The position numbers and the translations under genes are program-made. Shown here piece by piece: positions 1-9,880 of a stretch of 64,000 nucleotides of DNA. The DNA lies in NCBI RefSeq assembly GCF_000426725.1, contig NZ_KE384560.1, positions 704,960 through 768,959 of the forward strand, in the 5' to 3' direction. The stretch is from Sporocytophaga myxococcoides DSM 11118. GTDB taxonomy: Bacteria > Bacteroidota > Bacteroidia > Cytophagales > Cytophagaceae. Under the pieces are notes generated by a model, which was given only the letters and a program-made list of their open reading frames with translations, did not search any database and had not been told where the DNA came from. Each line of letters starts with the position of its first letter. Within the stretch, counting starts at the first letter, position 1.

Positions 1-2
1 TA

Positions 3-290
3 ATTGCTTTCTTGGGTATTTCAGTATTTTCATATGGTCAGGGAGAAGCGGCGAAGGAGCAGGAAGAAGATGTCTCTATAAGTTGCGCCTGGGTAGATAA
101 TGAAAATATTGTTTGCTTTGCAGTACCTGAGGGAGAAGGGGGGGCGACAGATTCCTTAAATCAAGACGGGGTTGAAGTGGAAGAGGAAGTTATTCCTAAA
201 GAAACTCCAATTCCTAACTCAAATTCTAAAAGGGATGATGGAGGAAGCAATAGTAATGTTGTTGTGGAGAAAAGAAAAATTCGCCTTTAG
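3..290 (+). CDS. Small acidic secreted protein, C-terminal part (5' end outside window)
   Basis: The reading frame is open to the left edge, so the true start lies upstream. The first visible residues (IAFLGISVFSYGQ) look like the hydrophobic core and end of a signal peptide, with probable cleavage after the Gln-containing end. About 80 residues follow, rich in Glu, Asp, Ser and Asn, with no recognisable domain. The tail is basic (EKRKIRL). The TTG at position 12 lies inside the signal peptide and is unlikely to be the start. A strong hairpin terminator follows about 30 bases after the stop. Export is inferred from the hydrophobic stretch; the function is unknown. Confidence 0.55.
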   Translation: MAFLGISVFSYGQGEAAKEQEEDVSISCAWVDNENIVCFAVPEGEGGATDSLNQDGVEVEEEVIPKETPIPNSNSKRDDGGSNSNVVVEKRKIRL

Positions 291-321
291 AAGCTAAGCT
301 TGTATTTATTACAAATTATAA

Positions 322-354
322 AAAAAGGCGGCTCTTAATAAGAGCCGCCTTTTT
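322..354. terminator. Bidirectional rho-independent terminator
   Basis: A perfect 12-bp stem, AAGGCGGCTCTT (325-336) with AAGAGCCGCCTT (340-351), closes an AAT loop. It is flanked by an A-run on the left and a T-run on the right, so it can act on both strands. It lies between the convergent small secreted gene and sdhB. Confidence 0.9.
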
Positions 355-373
355 ATTATTTTAATGTATAATA

Positions 374-1138
374 TTAAACATTCTTAGAGCTTGCTTTAGC
401 AGCATAGTACTCTCTGTTCATTGTTGCAATTGTATCTTGAGAAATTTCTTTCGGGCATTCTACAGAACAAGCTCCGGTATTAGTGCAAGCACCAAATCCT
501 TCCGCTTCCATTTGAGCTACCATTTTTTCAACTCTTGCTGCTCTTTCTACTTGTCCTTGAGGCAATAGGGCTAACTGAGTGATTTTCGCAGCAACGAAAA
601 GTGAAGCTGATGCATTTTTACAGGATGCTACGCATGCTCCGCAACCTATACAAGTAGCAGCATCAAAAGCGGCATCTGCATCTACTTTAGAAATTGGAAT
701 CGCATTGGCGTCAGGAACACCTCCAGTGTTTACAGAAACGAATCCACCCGCATTGATAATTCTGTCAAATGCACCTCTGTCTACTACAAGGTCCTTTACA
801 ACCGGGAATGCAGAAGCTCTCCATGGTTCTACGACGATCGTATCCCCATCTTTGAAGCTACGCATATGGAGCTGACAGGTAGTGATACCCGTTTTTGGTC
901 CGTGCGCCCTTCCATTAATATACATACTGCACATACCACAGATACCTTCGCGGCAGTCATGGTCAAAAGCGATAGGCTCATCTCCTTTGCTTATAAGGTC
1001 CTCGTTCAGAACGTCGAACATTTCAAGGAAAGACATGTCTGGAGATACGTCTTTTACATTGTAAGAGACCATCTTGCCTTCAGATTTAGAATTTTTCTGA
1101 CGCCAGACTTTTACAGTTAAGTTCATTGTTCCGCTCAT
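374..1138 (-). CDS. sdhB: Succinate dehydrogenase/fumarate reductase iron-sulfur subunit
   Basis: This is the electron-transfer subunit of respiratory complex II, passing electrons from the flavoprotein SdhA to the membrane cytochrome SdhC and the quinone pool. The 254-residue length fits the family. The N-terminal ferredoxin domain has the [2Fe-2S] cysteines in CREGICGMC (62, 67, 70) and Cys88. The C-terminal domain carries [11 protein letters not shown] (163-173) and [12 protein letters not shown] (218-229) for the other two clusters. The ATG overlaps the sdhA stop by one base (TAATG), which suggests translational coupling and supports this start; Met5 (1126) is an alternative. It is the last gene of sdhCAB and ends before a strong terminator. 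Confidence 0.97.
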   Translation of the reverse strand: MSGTMNLTVKVWRQKNSKSEGKMVSYNVKDVSPDMSFLEMFDVLNEDLISKGDEPIAFDHDCREGICGMCSMYINGRAHGPKTGITTCQLHMRSFKDGDTIVVEPWRASAFPVVKDLVVDRGAFDRIINAGGFVSVNTGGVPDANAIPISKVDADAAFDAATCIGCGACVASCKNASASLFVAAKITQLALLPQGQVERAARVEKMVAQMEAEGFGACTNTGACSVECPKEISQDTIATMNREYYAAKASSKNV

Positions 1139-3054
1139 TATTTGTAACTTCTCTGGGTTAATTTAACAGTTTCAAACTTTAGGTTTTCTTTGTGAAGCTC
1201 TTCTGCCTTATCCTCTCCTTTAAACTCCCAGGCTGCAACATAGGCATAGTTTTCATCATCTCTTCTCGCTTCGTTTTCTTCAGTCTGATATTCTTCTCTG
1301 AAGTGTCCTCCGCATGATTCATTTCTATTCAGGGCATCTTCCACCATCAATGCTCCAAGTTCTATAAAGTCAGCAACTCTTCCTGCTTTCTCAAGGCTTT
1401 GATTTAGTTCTTCACCTTCCCCAAGAACTTTAACGTTTTTCCAGAAATCTTCTTTTAATTCCTTTATTAATCCTTTAGCTTTTGTAAGACCTTCAGCATT
1501 TCTAGCCATTCCGCAGTAATCCCACATGATTTTACCAAGTTCTCTGTGGTAATGCGTTACGCTTTTAGTTCCTTTTATGGAAAGGAATTTTTTCGTTAAT
1601 GCTTTAACTTTATCTTCAGCTTCTTTAAAAGCCGGGTGATTTTTATCAACTGGTTTAGTACCTAAACCAGCAAGGTAATCTCCCACAGTATAAGGAATTA
1701 CGAAGTAACCATCTGCAAGTCCCTGCATCAGTGCACTGGCTCCCAGTCTGTTCGCACCGTGATCTGAGAAGTTAGCTTCTCCAAGGGCATAAAGTCCAGG
1801 AATGGTTGTCATAAGATTGTAATCAACCCAAAGTCCACCCATGGTATAGTGAACAGCAGGATAAATACGCATTGGAGATTTGTACGGATTTTCTCCGGTA
1901 ATCTGAGCATACATGTCAAACAGGTTACCATATTTAGCACGTACTGAATTTTCTCCAAGTCTCTTTATAGCGTCGGCAAAATCAAGATAAACAGCAAGGC
2001 CACTTGAACCTACGCCTTTGTCAGCGTCACACTGCTCTTTTGCATTTCTTGAAGCCACATCCCTTGGAACCAGGTTTCCGAAAGATGGGTATTTTCTTTC
2101 AAGGAAGTAATCTCTTTCATCTTCAGGTATTTCCGAAGGATTTCTTTTGTCTCCTACTTTTTTAGGAACCCAAACTCTTCCGTCATTTCTTAAGCTTTCA
2201 CTCATCAAAGTCAGTTTTGACTGATGATCTCCAGAAACTGGAATACATGTAGGGTGAATCTGTGTAAAGCAAGGGTTAGCAAAGAATGCTCCTTGTTTAT
2301 GAGCTCTCCATGCTGCCGTTACATTAGAACCTTGTGCATTTGTCGAAAGGTAGAATACGTTTCCATATCCACCAGTACACAGAAGTACCGCATGGCCTGC
2401 ATGTGATGTGATTTCTCCGGTAACAAGATCTCTTGTAACTATACCTTTTGCAGCTCCATCAATCATTACTAAATCCAGCATTTCTGTTCTGGAGTACATT
2501 TTAACTTTACCCAGACCGATTTGTCTTGATAATGCGCTGTATGCTCCAAGAAGTAATTGCTGACCAGTTTGCCCTCTAGCATAAAATGTTCTTGAAACCT
2601 GAGCTCCTCCGAACGATCTGTTATCTAACAACCCTCCATATTCTCTTGCAAAAGGCACTCCCTGAGCAACGCATTGGTCAATTATATTTACACTGACTTC
2701 TGCAAGTCTGTAAACGTTTCCTTCTCTTGCTCTATAATCTCCTCCTTTTACAGTATCATAGAATAATCTGAATATGCTATCACCATCATTTTGATAGTTT
2801 TTTGCAGCATTGATACCACCTTGTGCTGCAATACTGTGTGCTCTTCTTGGACTATCCTGAAAACAGAATGCTTTTACATTATAACCAAGTTCCGCAAGAG
2901 TAGCTGCGGCAGAAGCTCCGGCCAAACCGGTTCCGACCACTATAATATCATATTTTCTTTTATTAGCAGGGTTTACAAGCTTCAGATTGAATTTATGCTT
3001 GGTCCATTTCTCTGCTACAGGTCCTTCAGGAATTTTAGAATCTAATTTCGTCAT
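1138..3054 (-). CDS. sdhA: Succinate dehydrogenase/fumarate reductase flavoprotein subunit
   Basis: This is the catalytic subunit of complex II, which oxidises succinate to fumarate with covalently bound FAD on the cytoplasmic side. The FAD-binding GTGLAG motif is at residues 41-46, followed by [15 protein letters not shown], which carries the flavin-linking His. The substrate-domain motifs HPTCIPVSG and [20 protein letters not shown] are present. I chose the ATG at 3054 ([12 protein letters not shown]), 15 bases after the sdhC stop, because family members begin this way. A longer frame from 3084 would overlap sdhC. The protein is about 638 residues and sits between sdhC and sdhB in one operon. 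Confidence 0.96.
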   Translation of the reverse strand: MTKLDSKIPEGPVAEKWTKHKFNLKLVNPANKRKYDIIVVGTGLAGASAAATLAELGYNVKAFCFQDSPRRAHSIAAQGGINAAKNYQNDGDSIFRLFYDTVKGGDYRAREGNVYRLAEVSVNIIDQCVAQGVPFAREYGGLLDNRSFGGAQVSRTFYARGQTGQQLLLGAYSALSRQIGLGKVKMYSRTEMLDLVMIDGAAKGIVTRDLVTGEITSHAGHAVLLCTGGYGNVFYLSTNAQGSNVTAAWRAHKQGAFFANPCFTQIHPTCIPVSGDHQSKLTLMSESLRNDGRVWVPKKVGDKRNPSEIPEDERDYFLERKYPSFGNLVPRDVASRNAKEQCDADKGVGSSGLAVYLDFADAIKRLGENSVRAKYGNLFDMYAQITGENPYKSPMRIYPAVHYTMGGLWVDYNLMTTIPGLYALGEANFSDHGANRLGASALMQGLADGYFVIPYTVGDYLAGLGTKPVDKNHPAFKEAEDKVKALTKKFLSIKGTKSVTHYHRELGKIMWDYCGMARNAEGLTKAKGLIKELKEDFWKNVKVLGEGEELNQSLEKAGRVADFIELGALMVEDALNRNESCGGHFREEYQTEENEARRDDENYAYVAAWEFKGEDKAEELHKENLKFETVKLTQRSYK

Positions 3055-3068
3055 ATCAATTATGTGGA

Positions 3069-3722
3069 CTATCTGATGAAACAAATATAAAGTGGTATAG
3101 CTGCAAATCCTGCAGGAACAAGTATTGCGAAAGCTGTTCCCAATTTTTTGATGAACGGAGTATATTTAGGATGTCTCAGTCCCAAAGTCTGGAATGCACT
3201 TTGGAAACCGTGGTTAAGGTGAAAAGCAAGAAGAACCATTGCTGCAACATAAAATAGCGTATAAGGAACATTGCCAAATGTAATGATTGCATCATCATAA
3301 ATGGTTGTAGTTGCAGAATGGGTTATTTTGTGAGGCACAAAAAATGACTTCAGGTGTACGATAAGAAAGATCAAAACCATTGATCCTGACAATCCCATGT
3401 TTCTTGAAAACCAGCTGCTGTTTGCAGAAGCATTGTTGTAAGCATATCCCTGAGGACGGGCCTTTTTGTTCTTTGCAGTAATAATTGCCGCATAGATAAT
3501 GTGTACAATGAAGCCTCCGAAAAGGATATACTCTGCTGCCTGTATCACGGGATTGGTTTTCATGAATTCCGCGTAGGCGTTAAAATCAGCTCCATCACTT
3601 TTCAGGAGTAGCAGATTACTGAGAAGATGTTCTAACAGGAACGAGATCAGAAAAAGACCTGTTAAAGACATTATCAGTTTTTGACCAAGGTTTCCGGACA
3701 AAGCCTTACTTAACCAGCCCAT
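3069..3722 (-). CDS. sdhC: Succinate dehydrogenase cytochrome b subunit
   Basis: This is the membrane anchor and haem/quinone-binding subunit of complex II, in the Bacteroidota style where one five-helix protein replaces SdhC plus SdhD. At 217 residues it has about five hydrophobic segments (near 15-35, 60-80, 110-128, 155-173 and 195-215) and conserved His residues in or near them (for example LLEHLLSN and FHLNHGFQ). It is first in sdhCAB, with sdhA starting 15 bases after its stop. A Bacteroidota promoter lies about 45-75 bases upstream. No separate sdhD is present or needed. Confidence 0.94.
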   Translation of the reverse strand: MGWLSKALSGNLGQKLIMSLTGLFLISFLLEHLLSNLLLLKSDGADFNAYAEFMKTNPVIQAAEYILFGGFIVHIIYAAIITAKNKKARPQGYAYNNASANSSWFSRNMGLSGSMVLIFLIVHLKSFFVPHKITHSATTTIYDDAIITFGNVPYTLFYVAAMVLLAFHLNHGFQSAFQTLGLRHPKYTPFIKKLGTAFAILVPAGFAAIPLYICFIR

Positions 3723-3766
3723 AATTTAATAGTGTTTTTTTAGTTTTAAATTAATATTAACTTGCC

Positions 3767-3797
3767 CAAAGTTACATTCGGGAATTTTAGTATGCAA
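3767..3797 (-). promoter_or_regulatory. Bacteroidota-type promoter of sdhCAB
   Basis: On the minus strand a TTG (-33 element, 3795-3797) is followed after exactly 20 bases by TAACTTTG (3767-3774), a perfect match to the TAnnTTTG -7 box. Transcription would begin near 3760, giving a leader of about 38 bases. This is a pattern match to the known Bacteroidota sigma factor consensus, not an experimental site. Confidence 0.65.
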
Positions 3798-3892
3798 TGC
3801 AATTTTTTGCATTTTTTGTCATATTTCAAACATTATTCGATTTCCGTTGTAATAATTATTCGCGTGTATAACATAATCCCAGCGAGATTGCA

Positions 3893-6463
3893 ATGAAGGT
3901 TTTGAAAACATGTTATATAAATTTTTTAATAATCGTTATGCTCTGTCTGGCACAACGAACTCATGCTACCCACATCAGGGCGGGTAATATCCTTACTCAA
4001 AGATTGTCTGATCTTAGATACAGATTTATACTTATTGTTTATACCAACCGAACAGCTGTTGATGGCGGTGTAGATGATCCTACTGCAACATTAAACTTTG
4101 GAGATGGAACTTCATTAGAACAACCAAGAGATTCTAAAAGACTTATTCGGAACGACACATACGAAAACATATATTATTTTGAACATACTTATCCTGGTAC
4201 GGGATCTTATAGGGTTGGATACACAGAATCGAATAGAAATGGAAGTATTAAGAATATTGGAAATTCTATAAATACTCCTTTTTATATAGAGTCTTTAGTA
4301 TCAGTTGTTTCCGGGGTATCGGTAGTAAACTATTCTCCTACAATGGCAATCCCCCCTTTGGATAAGGCACAAAAGGGAAAACTTTATGTATATAATCCAG
4401 GAGCTTACGATATAGAGGGTGACAGCATTTCATACAGACTTGTAACCCCTAAACAGGCTGCCGGTGTAGATGTCTCAGGATATTTTACACCAGACAATAT
4501 GACTTTAAACAGTGTTACGGGAGATTTGGTTTGGAATGTTCCTCAGGAAGAAGGATTGTTTAATGTGGCTTTTTATGTTGAAGAATGGAGAAACGGCGTC
4601 AGAATTGGCTATGTAACCAGAGATATGCAGATAGAAGTCTTGCCAGCCAAAAATGATCCTCCTGAATTAAGCAAAGGTCTTGATACATGTATTGTAGCTG
4701 GAGATACTTTAATTTTTGAGATAGAAGCCACAGATCCTAATAATCATGATGTAAGGATTACTTCTACTGCTCCTACAGGGGTGTACCAGTTGGGCGCGAC
4801 GTTTACAAATCCTCCACCCTTTGGTAAAAATCCGAAAGGCATCTTTAGATGGGAAACTAAATGCGAGCATGCAAGAAATCAGCCTCATCAGGTGGAGTTT
4901 AGGGCTGTTGATTATCCCGCTGATACAACTTTACAACTTGCAGATTATCAAACTTTGAGAATTAAAGTAGTTGCAAAACCACCCACATTACAATCTGTGG
5001 AGCCTGAAGGAAAAGGATTACGATTAACATGGGAGAAATATGATTGCTCTACAGCTTCCAAAATCCAAATTTATAGAAAAAGCTGTGATCTTACTGATTA
5101 TAAGCAGGATCCTTGTCAGGTTGGAGCAGAAGGTTTTCCTGGATATACTTTTTTAGCTGAGGTTCCTGCAACTCAGACCACTTATTTAGATAATGATAAA
5201 ATAGTCAGGGGGAATTTTTATTGCTATGTTATTGTAGCAACCTTTCAACTACCTCAGGGCGGTTTAAGTAAAGGTTCGGATGAAGTCTGTGGAAGCCTGG
5301 ACGACAATGCTGCAGTCATAGCATCTGTTGATGTAGATGTTACTGATACATTGCTTGGGGTAAATACCATTAAGTGGTTTAAGCCTTTAAATGCTCCCGT
5401 GGGTCCATATTCATTTAAAATCTTCAGAGCAACTGGTATTAATGGGACAAATTTTATAGAAATAGGCCAAACATTTGATTCTGATACTGTATTTGTTGAT
5501 CAACCCCTTAATACTGCAGATACTTCTTATAATTATAGGGTAGATTTGCTGTTTTCGGATACGATTCCTAGTGATCCTGCCAGCACCTTGTTCTTGCAGA
5601 CTATTCCTGGTGACAGAAAAGTTACCGTAACATGGACAATGAATGTTCCTTGGAATGTAGATTCACTGAAGCTGTATAGAAAAGCAAATGGAGAAACTCT
5701 GTTTTCGTTTTATAAGACAATGCCAGGAAGTGTTTCCGGAACTTTTACAGATGAGAATCTTGTCAACTGTGATACCTTCTGTTATTATATGGAGTCGTAT
5801 GGAAGTTATTGCAATGCGTTATATCCAAAGCCACTCATTAGCACATCGGAAACTAAATGCGAAATTCCAATGGACGACCAGGTGCCGCCGCCACCATTCT
5901 TAACTATAACAACTCAGGATTGTAAAAATAAGGAATTACTAAACAGAAATATTTTAAACTGGACAAGAGTAGGGGATCCATTCTGTAATAATATTGATCA
6001 TTACAATATCTATTATGCGCAGTATGAAGATGATGAATTAGGGTTCTTCAAATCAGTACCGGATACAACCTATATTGATTTTGATACTATTTCATTATCG
6101 GGTTGCTATACTGTATCTGCTGTCAATATATTTGGTGTTGAGGGCCTGCAAAGTAACAGAGTCTGTGTGGATAATTGTGTTTACTATGAATTACCCAACC
6201 TTATTACTCCGAATAATGATGATTATAACGAAGAGGTTGTGCCATTTAAAACTCCTAGGTATGTAGAAAAAGTAAAATTCAGTGTTTACAACCGATGGGG
6301 CGCACTTGTTCATACTCAGGACGATGATATTTTTATCCATTGGAATGGAGGAACGAATAAAGATGGAATATACTATTATGTGGCTGAAGTAAAGTATGTT
6401 AGACGATTGAGGAAGAAGGACGAATTGCAGAATTTTAAAAGCTGGCTACAGATATTAAGATAA
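3893..6463 (+). CDS. Large secreted protein with T9SS type B C-terminal domain
   Basis: This 856-residue exported protein is probably displayed on the cell surface through type IX secretion. A signal peptide covers residues 1-25 (ending QRTHA). The body is beta-rich, with a cadherin/PKD-like part (DPTATLNFGDGTS near 60; a repeat near 165-260 with DIEGDSISYRL) and fibronectin type III-like repeats between about 360 and 720. The last 90 residues (ELPNLITPNNDDYNEEVVPF, then VYNRWGALVHTQ and DGIYYYVAEV) match the gliding-motility-associated type B sorting domain. The tail continues into a basic stretch. It is divergent from sdhC. Ligand and role are unknown; adhesion is only an inference. Confidence 0.85.
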   Translation: MKVLKTCYINFLIIVMLCLAQRTHATHIRAGNILTQRLSDLRYRFILIVYTNRTAVDGGVDDPTATLNFGDGTSLEQPRDSKRLIRNDTYENIYYFEHTYPGTGSYRVGYTESNRNGSIKNIGNSINTPFYIESLVSVVSGVSVVNYSPTMAIPPLDKAQKGKLYVYNPGAYDIEGDSISYRLVTPKQAAGVDVSGYFTPDNMTLNSVTGDLVWNVPQEEGLFNVAFYVEEWRNGVRIGYVTRDMQIEVLPAKNDPPELSKGLDTCIVAGDTLIFEIEATDPNNHDVRITSTAPTGVYQLGATFTNPPPFGKNPKGIFRWETKCEHARNQPHQVEFRAVDYPADTTLQLADYQTLRIKVVAKPPTLQSVEPEGKGLRLTWEKYDCSTASKIQIYRKSCDLTDYKQDPCQVGAEGFPGYTFLAEVPATQTTYLDNDKIVRGNFYCYVIVATFQLPQGGLSKGSDEVCGSLDDNAAVIASVDVDVTDTLLGVNTIKWFKPLNAPVGPYSFKIFRATGINGTNFIEIGQTFDSDTVFVDQPLNTADTSYNYRVDLLFSDTIPSDPASTLFLQTIPGDRKVTVTWTMNVPWNVDSLKLYRKANGETLFSFYKTMPGSVSGTFTDENLVNCDTFCYYMESYGSYCNALYPKPLISTSETKCEIPMDDQVPPPPFLTITTQDCKNKELLNRNILNWTRVGDPFCNNIDHYNIYYAQYEDDELGFFKSVPDTTYIDFDTISLSGCYTVSAVNIFGVEGLQSNRVCVDNCVYYELPNLITPNNDDYNEEVVPFKTPRYVEKVKFSVYNRWGALVHTQDDDIFIHWNGGTNKDGIYYYVAEVKYVRRLRKKDELQNFKSWLQILR

Positions 6464-6536
6464 GCAAGAATTTTTTTTGATCAATGTTGAAATACAGGAA
6501 ATTACCTTTGGCAAAGGAAGAGAGTTGATTTAAACT

Positions 6537-6567
6537 TTTGTTAAGTTTCTGTTAAGCTTTAAATTGC
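6537..6567 (+). promoter_or_regulatory. Candidate fabD promoter
   Basis: TTTG (6537-6540) is followed after 19 bases by TAAATTGC (6560-6567), a six-of-eight match to TAnnTTTG. The predicted start of transcription is about 15 bases before the fabD ATG. This is a pattern match only. Confidence 0.4.
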
Positions 6568-6589
6568 AAGCCGAAAAAACTAAAAAAAG

Positions 6590-7465
6590 ATGAAAGCTTA
6601 CGTATTTCCTGGTCAGGGTTCTCAATTCTCAGGAATGGGAAAAGATTTGTACGATCGTTCAGAAAAGGCAAAGTCATTATTTGAAAAAGCAAACGAAATT
6701 CTTGGTTTCGACATCACGACTGTTATGTTCACAGGAACTGATGAAGAGCTTAAGCAAACAAAGGTTACTCAGCCTGCTATTTTTATACATTCGGTAGTAT
6801 TAGCAAAAATCAGTGAAAACTTCAATCCTGATATGGTTGCAGGGCATTCGCTTGGTGAGTTTTCTGCACTTGTTGCTAACGGTACACTTTCTTTTGAAGA
6901 TGGATTGAAGCTCGTATCTAAAAGAGCTTTGGCGATGCAAAGAGCTTGTGAGATAAACCCAAGTACCATGGCTGCAATTCTTGGTCTTGATGACACCAAA
7001 GTAGAAGAAATCTGTAAGAGTATTTCAGACGAGATTGTGGTAGCTGCTAATTACAATTGTCCTGGACAACTTGTCATTTCCGGCAGTATGAAAGGTATTG
7101 AAATTGCTTGCCAGAAAATGAAAGAAGCCGGAGCAAAAAGAGCGCTGCCTCTTCCTGTTGGGGGAGCTTTCCATTCTCCACTGATGGAGCCTGCCAGAGA
7201 AGAACTTGCAGAAGCAATAAAAAGCACAAACTTCAGCAAACCACTTTGCCCAGTATATCAGAATGTAAATGCTTTGCCCGCAACTGATATCAATATTATA
7301 AAAGAAAATCTTATAGCTCAGCTAACAGCACCAGTAAGATGGACCCAGTCTGTTCAGAACATGGTTACTGATGGAGCAACAGAATTTGTTGAGTGTGGTC
7401 CTGGTAAAGTACTACAGGGACTTGTTAAGAAGATTAACAGTGCTTCTGAAGTGATGAGCATTTAA
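6590..7465 (+). CDS. fabD: Malonyl-CoA:ACP transacylase
   Basis: This enzyme transfers the malonyl group from CoA to acyl carrier protein, supplying the extender unit for type II fatty acid synthesis in the cytoplasm. The 291-residue length is usual. The family signatures are the N-terminal FPGQGSQ (6-12), the nucleophile elbow GHSLGE with catalytic Ser87, and the catalytic His195 in GGAFHSPLM. The ATG fits the family N-terminus MKAYVFPGQG. A candidate promoter is directly upstream, so it is probably transcribed alone. Its stop codon is followed without a gap by heptamer repeats and a large inverted repeat that ends inside the convergent folK. Confidence 0.97.
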   Translation: MKAYVFPGQGSQFSGMGKDLYDRSEKAKSLFEKANEILGFDITTVMFTGTDEELKQTKVTQPAIFIHSVVLAKISENFNPDMVAGHSLGEFSALVANGTLSFEDGLKLVSKRALAMQRACEINPSTMAAILGLDDTKVEEICKSISDEIVVAANYNCPGQLVISGSMKGIEIACQKMKEAGAKRALPLPVGGAFHSPLMEPAREELAEAIKSTNFSKPLCPVYQNVNALPATDINIIKENLIAQLTAPVRWTQSVQNMVTDGATEFVECGPGKVLQGLVKKINSASEVMSI

Positions 7466-7547
7466 AAAGCTGAAAGCGAAATGCGAAAAGCTGAAAGTTA
7501 AAATTGAAATAACTTTTAGCTTTTCCCCTTAAGCTTTCAGCTTTTTT
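7464..7547. terminator. Nested inverted repeat between fabD and folK
   Basis: The outer arms AAAAAGCTGAAAGC (7464-7477) and GCTTTCAGCTTTTT (7533-7546) are perfect complements. A second arm pair, GAAAAGCTGAAAGTTA and TAACTTTTAGCTTTTC, lies inside with one G-T pair. The arm ends in a T-run on the plus strand and an A-run on the left, so it can stop both convergent genes. The right arm includes the folK stop codon. Confidence 0.6.
7466..7514 (+). repeat. Heptamer tandem repeat directly after the fabD stop
   Basis: Seven consecutive 7-bp units begin at the first base after the fabD stop: AAAGCTG, AAAGCGA, AATGCGA, AAAGCTG, AAAGTTA, AAATTGA, AATAACT. Related units in the same phase relative to a stop codon occur at 16210 and, on the minus strand, at 58814. 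Confidence 0.65.
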
Positions 7548-8034
7548 CAAGCTTTACAACTCCAAGCTCATCCTGGCATCGCTTAAGCATTTCCTCATTT
7601 GTAATATTCAATACAGGATGTTTAAAATCTGGAGCTATCTCAATAAGTGGAATAAGAGTAAATCTTCTGTTTCCGATTTCTGGGTGAGGTATGTAAAGAG
7701 TTTTACTTCTTTTGATCAGATTTCCGAAGTATAGGATATCTATATCAATTGTCCTGCTACCCCATTTTTCTTTTCTAACCCTACCTAATTGCATTTCTAT
7801 CTTCTGAGTTTCAGTTAATGCGATATCAACTGATAAATTCGTGTTGAAGCTTACGACCTGATTAATAAAGATATCCTGATCTGTCTTACCCCAGGGTTCA
7901 GTTGAGTAAAGAGACGAAGCTTTGTTTATGGGGCCTATATGTTCTGAACATAACTCTACAGCTCTGGTTAAATTGGCTGTTTTGTCTCCGATATTGCTTC
8001 CGAATAATAAAATGATGGATTCCAAGCTATTCAA
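7537..8034 (-). CDS. folK: 2-amino-4-hydroxy-6-hydroxymethyldihydropteridine pyrophosphokinase
   Basis: HPPK transfers pyrophosphate from ATP to the pterin alcohol in folate biosynthesis. The 165-residue protein has the N-terminal LLFGSNIGDK motif, the central GRVRKEKWGSRTIDIDILYFG region containing the metal-binding DIDIL, and a HPEIGNRRF segment, all typical of FolK. The start is a TTG (8034); no in-frame ATG lies near the conserved N-terminus, and TTG four codons later is an alternative. A minus-strand TAATTTTG (8043-8050) is a possible -7 box, but it lies close to the start. The gene is convergent with fabD and divergent from sppA. Confidence 0.93.
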   Translation of the reverse strand: MNSLESIILLFGSNIGDKTANLTRAVELCSEHIGPINKASSLYSTEPWGKTDQDIFINQVVSFNTNLSVDIALTETQKIEMQLGRVRKEKWGSRTIDIDILYFGNLIKRSKTLYIPHPEIGNRRFTLIPLIEIAPDFKHPVLNITNEEMLKRCQDELGVVKLEKS

Positions 8035-8110
8035 AATATTGGCAAAATTATCATTAAGCTGTTACATTTTAAGTTAAATTTGTATAATTGTTTAAAAATC
8101 ATAAGCAGGT

Positions 8111-9859
8111 ATGAAGCAGTTTTTTAAGATTGTTTTTGGCACAGTAATAGGAATTTTTTTATTTCTTATTATTTGCTTTGGACTTATTTTGTTGGCTTCC
8201 GGAAAGAAGGAAGAACTTAAAGAAAATTCAGTTTTAAAACTTGAGTTAAACAAGAGAATTGTTGAACGAGAGACAGATAATTTTTTTTCTCAGCTTAATC
8301 TGCCTTTTGGTAATGCAGAAGGTTCTATAGGACTTCTGGAACTTAAAAAGGCAATCAAAAATGCAAAATCCGATTCAAACATAAAGGGTATTGTTATAAA
8401 AACAAGTAGTGTTGAAGCCGGATATGCCAGTCTTGAAGAAATTCGTAAAGCCCTTTTGGATTTTAAATCAACCGGTAAGTTTGTCATTGCTTATGGTGAT
8501 TCATATAGTGAAGGAGCCTATTTTCTTGCTTCAGTTGCAGACAAAATTTATCTTCCGGAAGAAGGTGGTTTAGAACTAAACGGCCTTGATGTTGAAATCA
8601 TGTTCTTTAAGAAACTCCTTGACAAGCTTGAAATTCAGCCTGAGTTATTTAAAGTGGGAGAGTATAAAAGCGCAAGTGAGCCTTTTATAAGAGAGAATAT
8701 GAGCGATGAGAATAGAAAACAGCTTACTGAACTTCTTGATTCATTTTATAAAGTATATATCAGCAATGTAGCTAAATCGAGAAAAATAGAAGAAGCTAAG
8801 CTTAAAGAGATTTCAGATTCCATGAAGGTTAGAAAAGCTCAGGATGCATTGCAGTATAAGCTTATCACAGACGTAGGTTATTTTTCTGATGCTGAAGATT
8901 TTATCAGAAAGAAACTACTGATTCAATCTAAGGAAAAAATTAACTATGTAGGTTACAACCACTATCTGTCTGTTTTTAGTGAGGAAGAGGAGGAGAATAC
9001 TAGTTCTAATAAGGTAGCAGTGATTTATGCAAATGGTTCTATAGAAGATGGACAGGGAACGGACAATACAATAGGGGGTGAAAGTCTAGCGAAAGAGATC
9101 CGCAAAGCCAGAGAAGATGACGATGTGAAAGCTATAGTATTAAGAGTAAATTCTCCGGGCGGAAGTGCACTTGCTTCTGATATTATCTGGAATGAAGTTC
9201 AATTATGCAAAAAGCCAATCATAGCTTCTATGGGAGATATGGCAGCTTCGGGAGGTTATTATATTTCAATGGCTTGTGATACAATTCTTGCAGAGCCAAG
9301 CACAATAACTGGTTCAATAGGTGTATTCGGATTATTTTTTCAAGGACAGAAATTCTTGAATGAGAAAATCGGTATTACTTCAGACAGAGTAAAAACAGGA
9401 GAATATTCAGATATCGGTTCTTTTACCAGACCGGTAAGCGGTTCCGAAAGGCAAATTATTCAATCTGAAGTAGATAGGATTTATGAATCATTTACTCAGA
9501 AGGCTGCAAAAGGAAGAAAAATCTCTGTAGATCAGTTAAAAGAAGTAGCGAAAGGTAGGGTATGGTCTGGTACTCAGGCTAAAGAAATAAAACTGGTTGA
9601 TATGTTCGGGGGCTTGGATGATGCCGTTGATATTGCATCTAAAAAAGCGAAGCTAGGAAAAGATTATAAAGTAGTTTATTTACCTGAAATTAAGACAGCA
9701 TTATTAAAAGAAGTACTTTTGCAGATGGGAGATGAAGATGAATCAGCTTTATTGAAAAGCGAATTTGGTTCCCTTTATCCTTATTTGAAAAAGTTAAAAG
9801 AAGTAAAATCTTATGAAGGCATTCAGGCGAGATTGCCTTATGAGATTCAGATAAAATAA
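8111..9859 (+). CDS. sppA: Signal peptide peptidase SppA, 67K type
   Basis: This membrane-bound serine protease degrades cleaved signal peptides. The 582-residue length indicates the long form with two tandem crotonase-like domains. A single N-terminal membrane helix spans about residues 7-29. The general base is Lys186 in GEYKSASEPF (N-terminal domain) and the nucleophile is Ser380 in MAASGGYYIS (C-terminal domain), the Ser/Lys dyad of the family. TAAATTTG at 8075-8082 is a plausible -7 box without a clear -33 partner. bioB starts 21 bases downstream on the same strand, so the two may share a transcript. Confidence 0.95.
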   Translation: MKQFFKIVFGTVIGIFLFLIICFGLILLASGKKEELKENSVLKLELNKRIVERETDNFFSQLNLPFGNAEGSIGLLELKKAIKNAKSDSNIKGIVIKTSSVEAGYASLEEIRKALLDFKSTGKFVIAYGDSYSEGAYFLASVADKIYLPEEGGLELNGLDVEIMFFKKLLDKLEIQPELFKVGEYKSASEPFIRENMSDENRKQLTELLDSFYKVYISNVAKSRKIEEAKLKEISDSMKVRKAQDALQYKLITDVGYFSDAEDFIRKKLLIQSKEKINYVGYNHYLSVFSEEEEENTSSNKVAVIYANGSIEDGQGTDNTIGGESLAKEIRKAREDDDVKAIVLRVNSPGGSALASDIIWNEVQLCKKPIIASMGDMAASGGYYISMACDTILAEPSTITGSIGVFGLFFQGQKFLNEKIGITSDRVKTGEYSDIGSFTRPVSGSERQIIQSEVDRIYESFTQKAAKGRKISVDQLKEVAKGRVWSGTQAKEIKLVDMFGGLDDAVDIASKKAKLGKDYKVVYLPEIKTALLKEVLLQMGDEDESALLKSEFGSLYPYLKKLKEVKSYEGIQARLPYEIQIK

Positions 9860-9880
9860 TTTACTATCCAATTCATTAAA

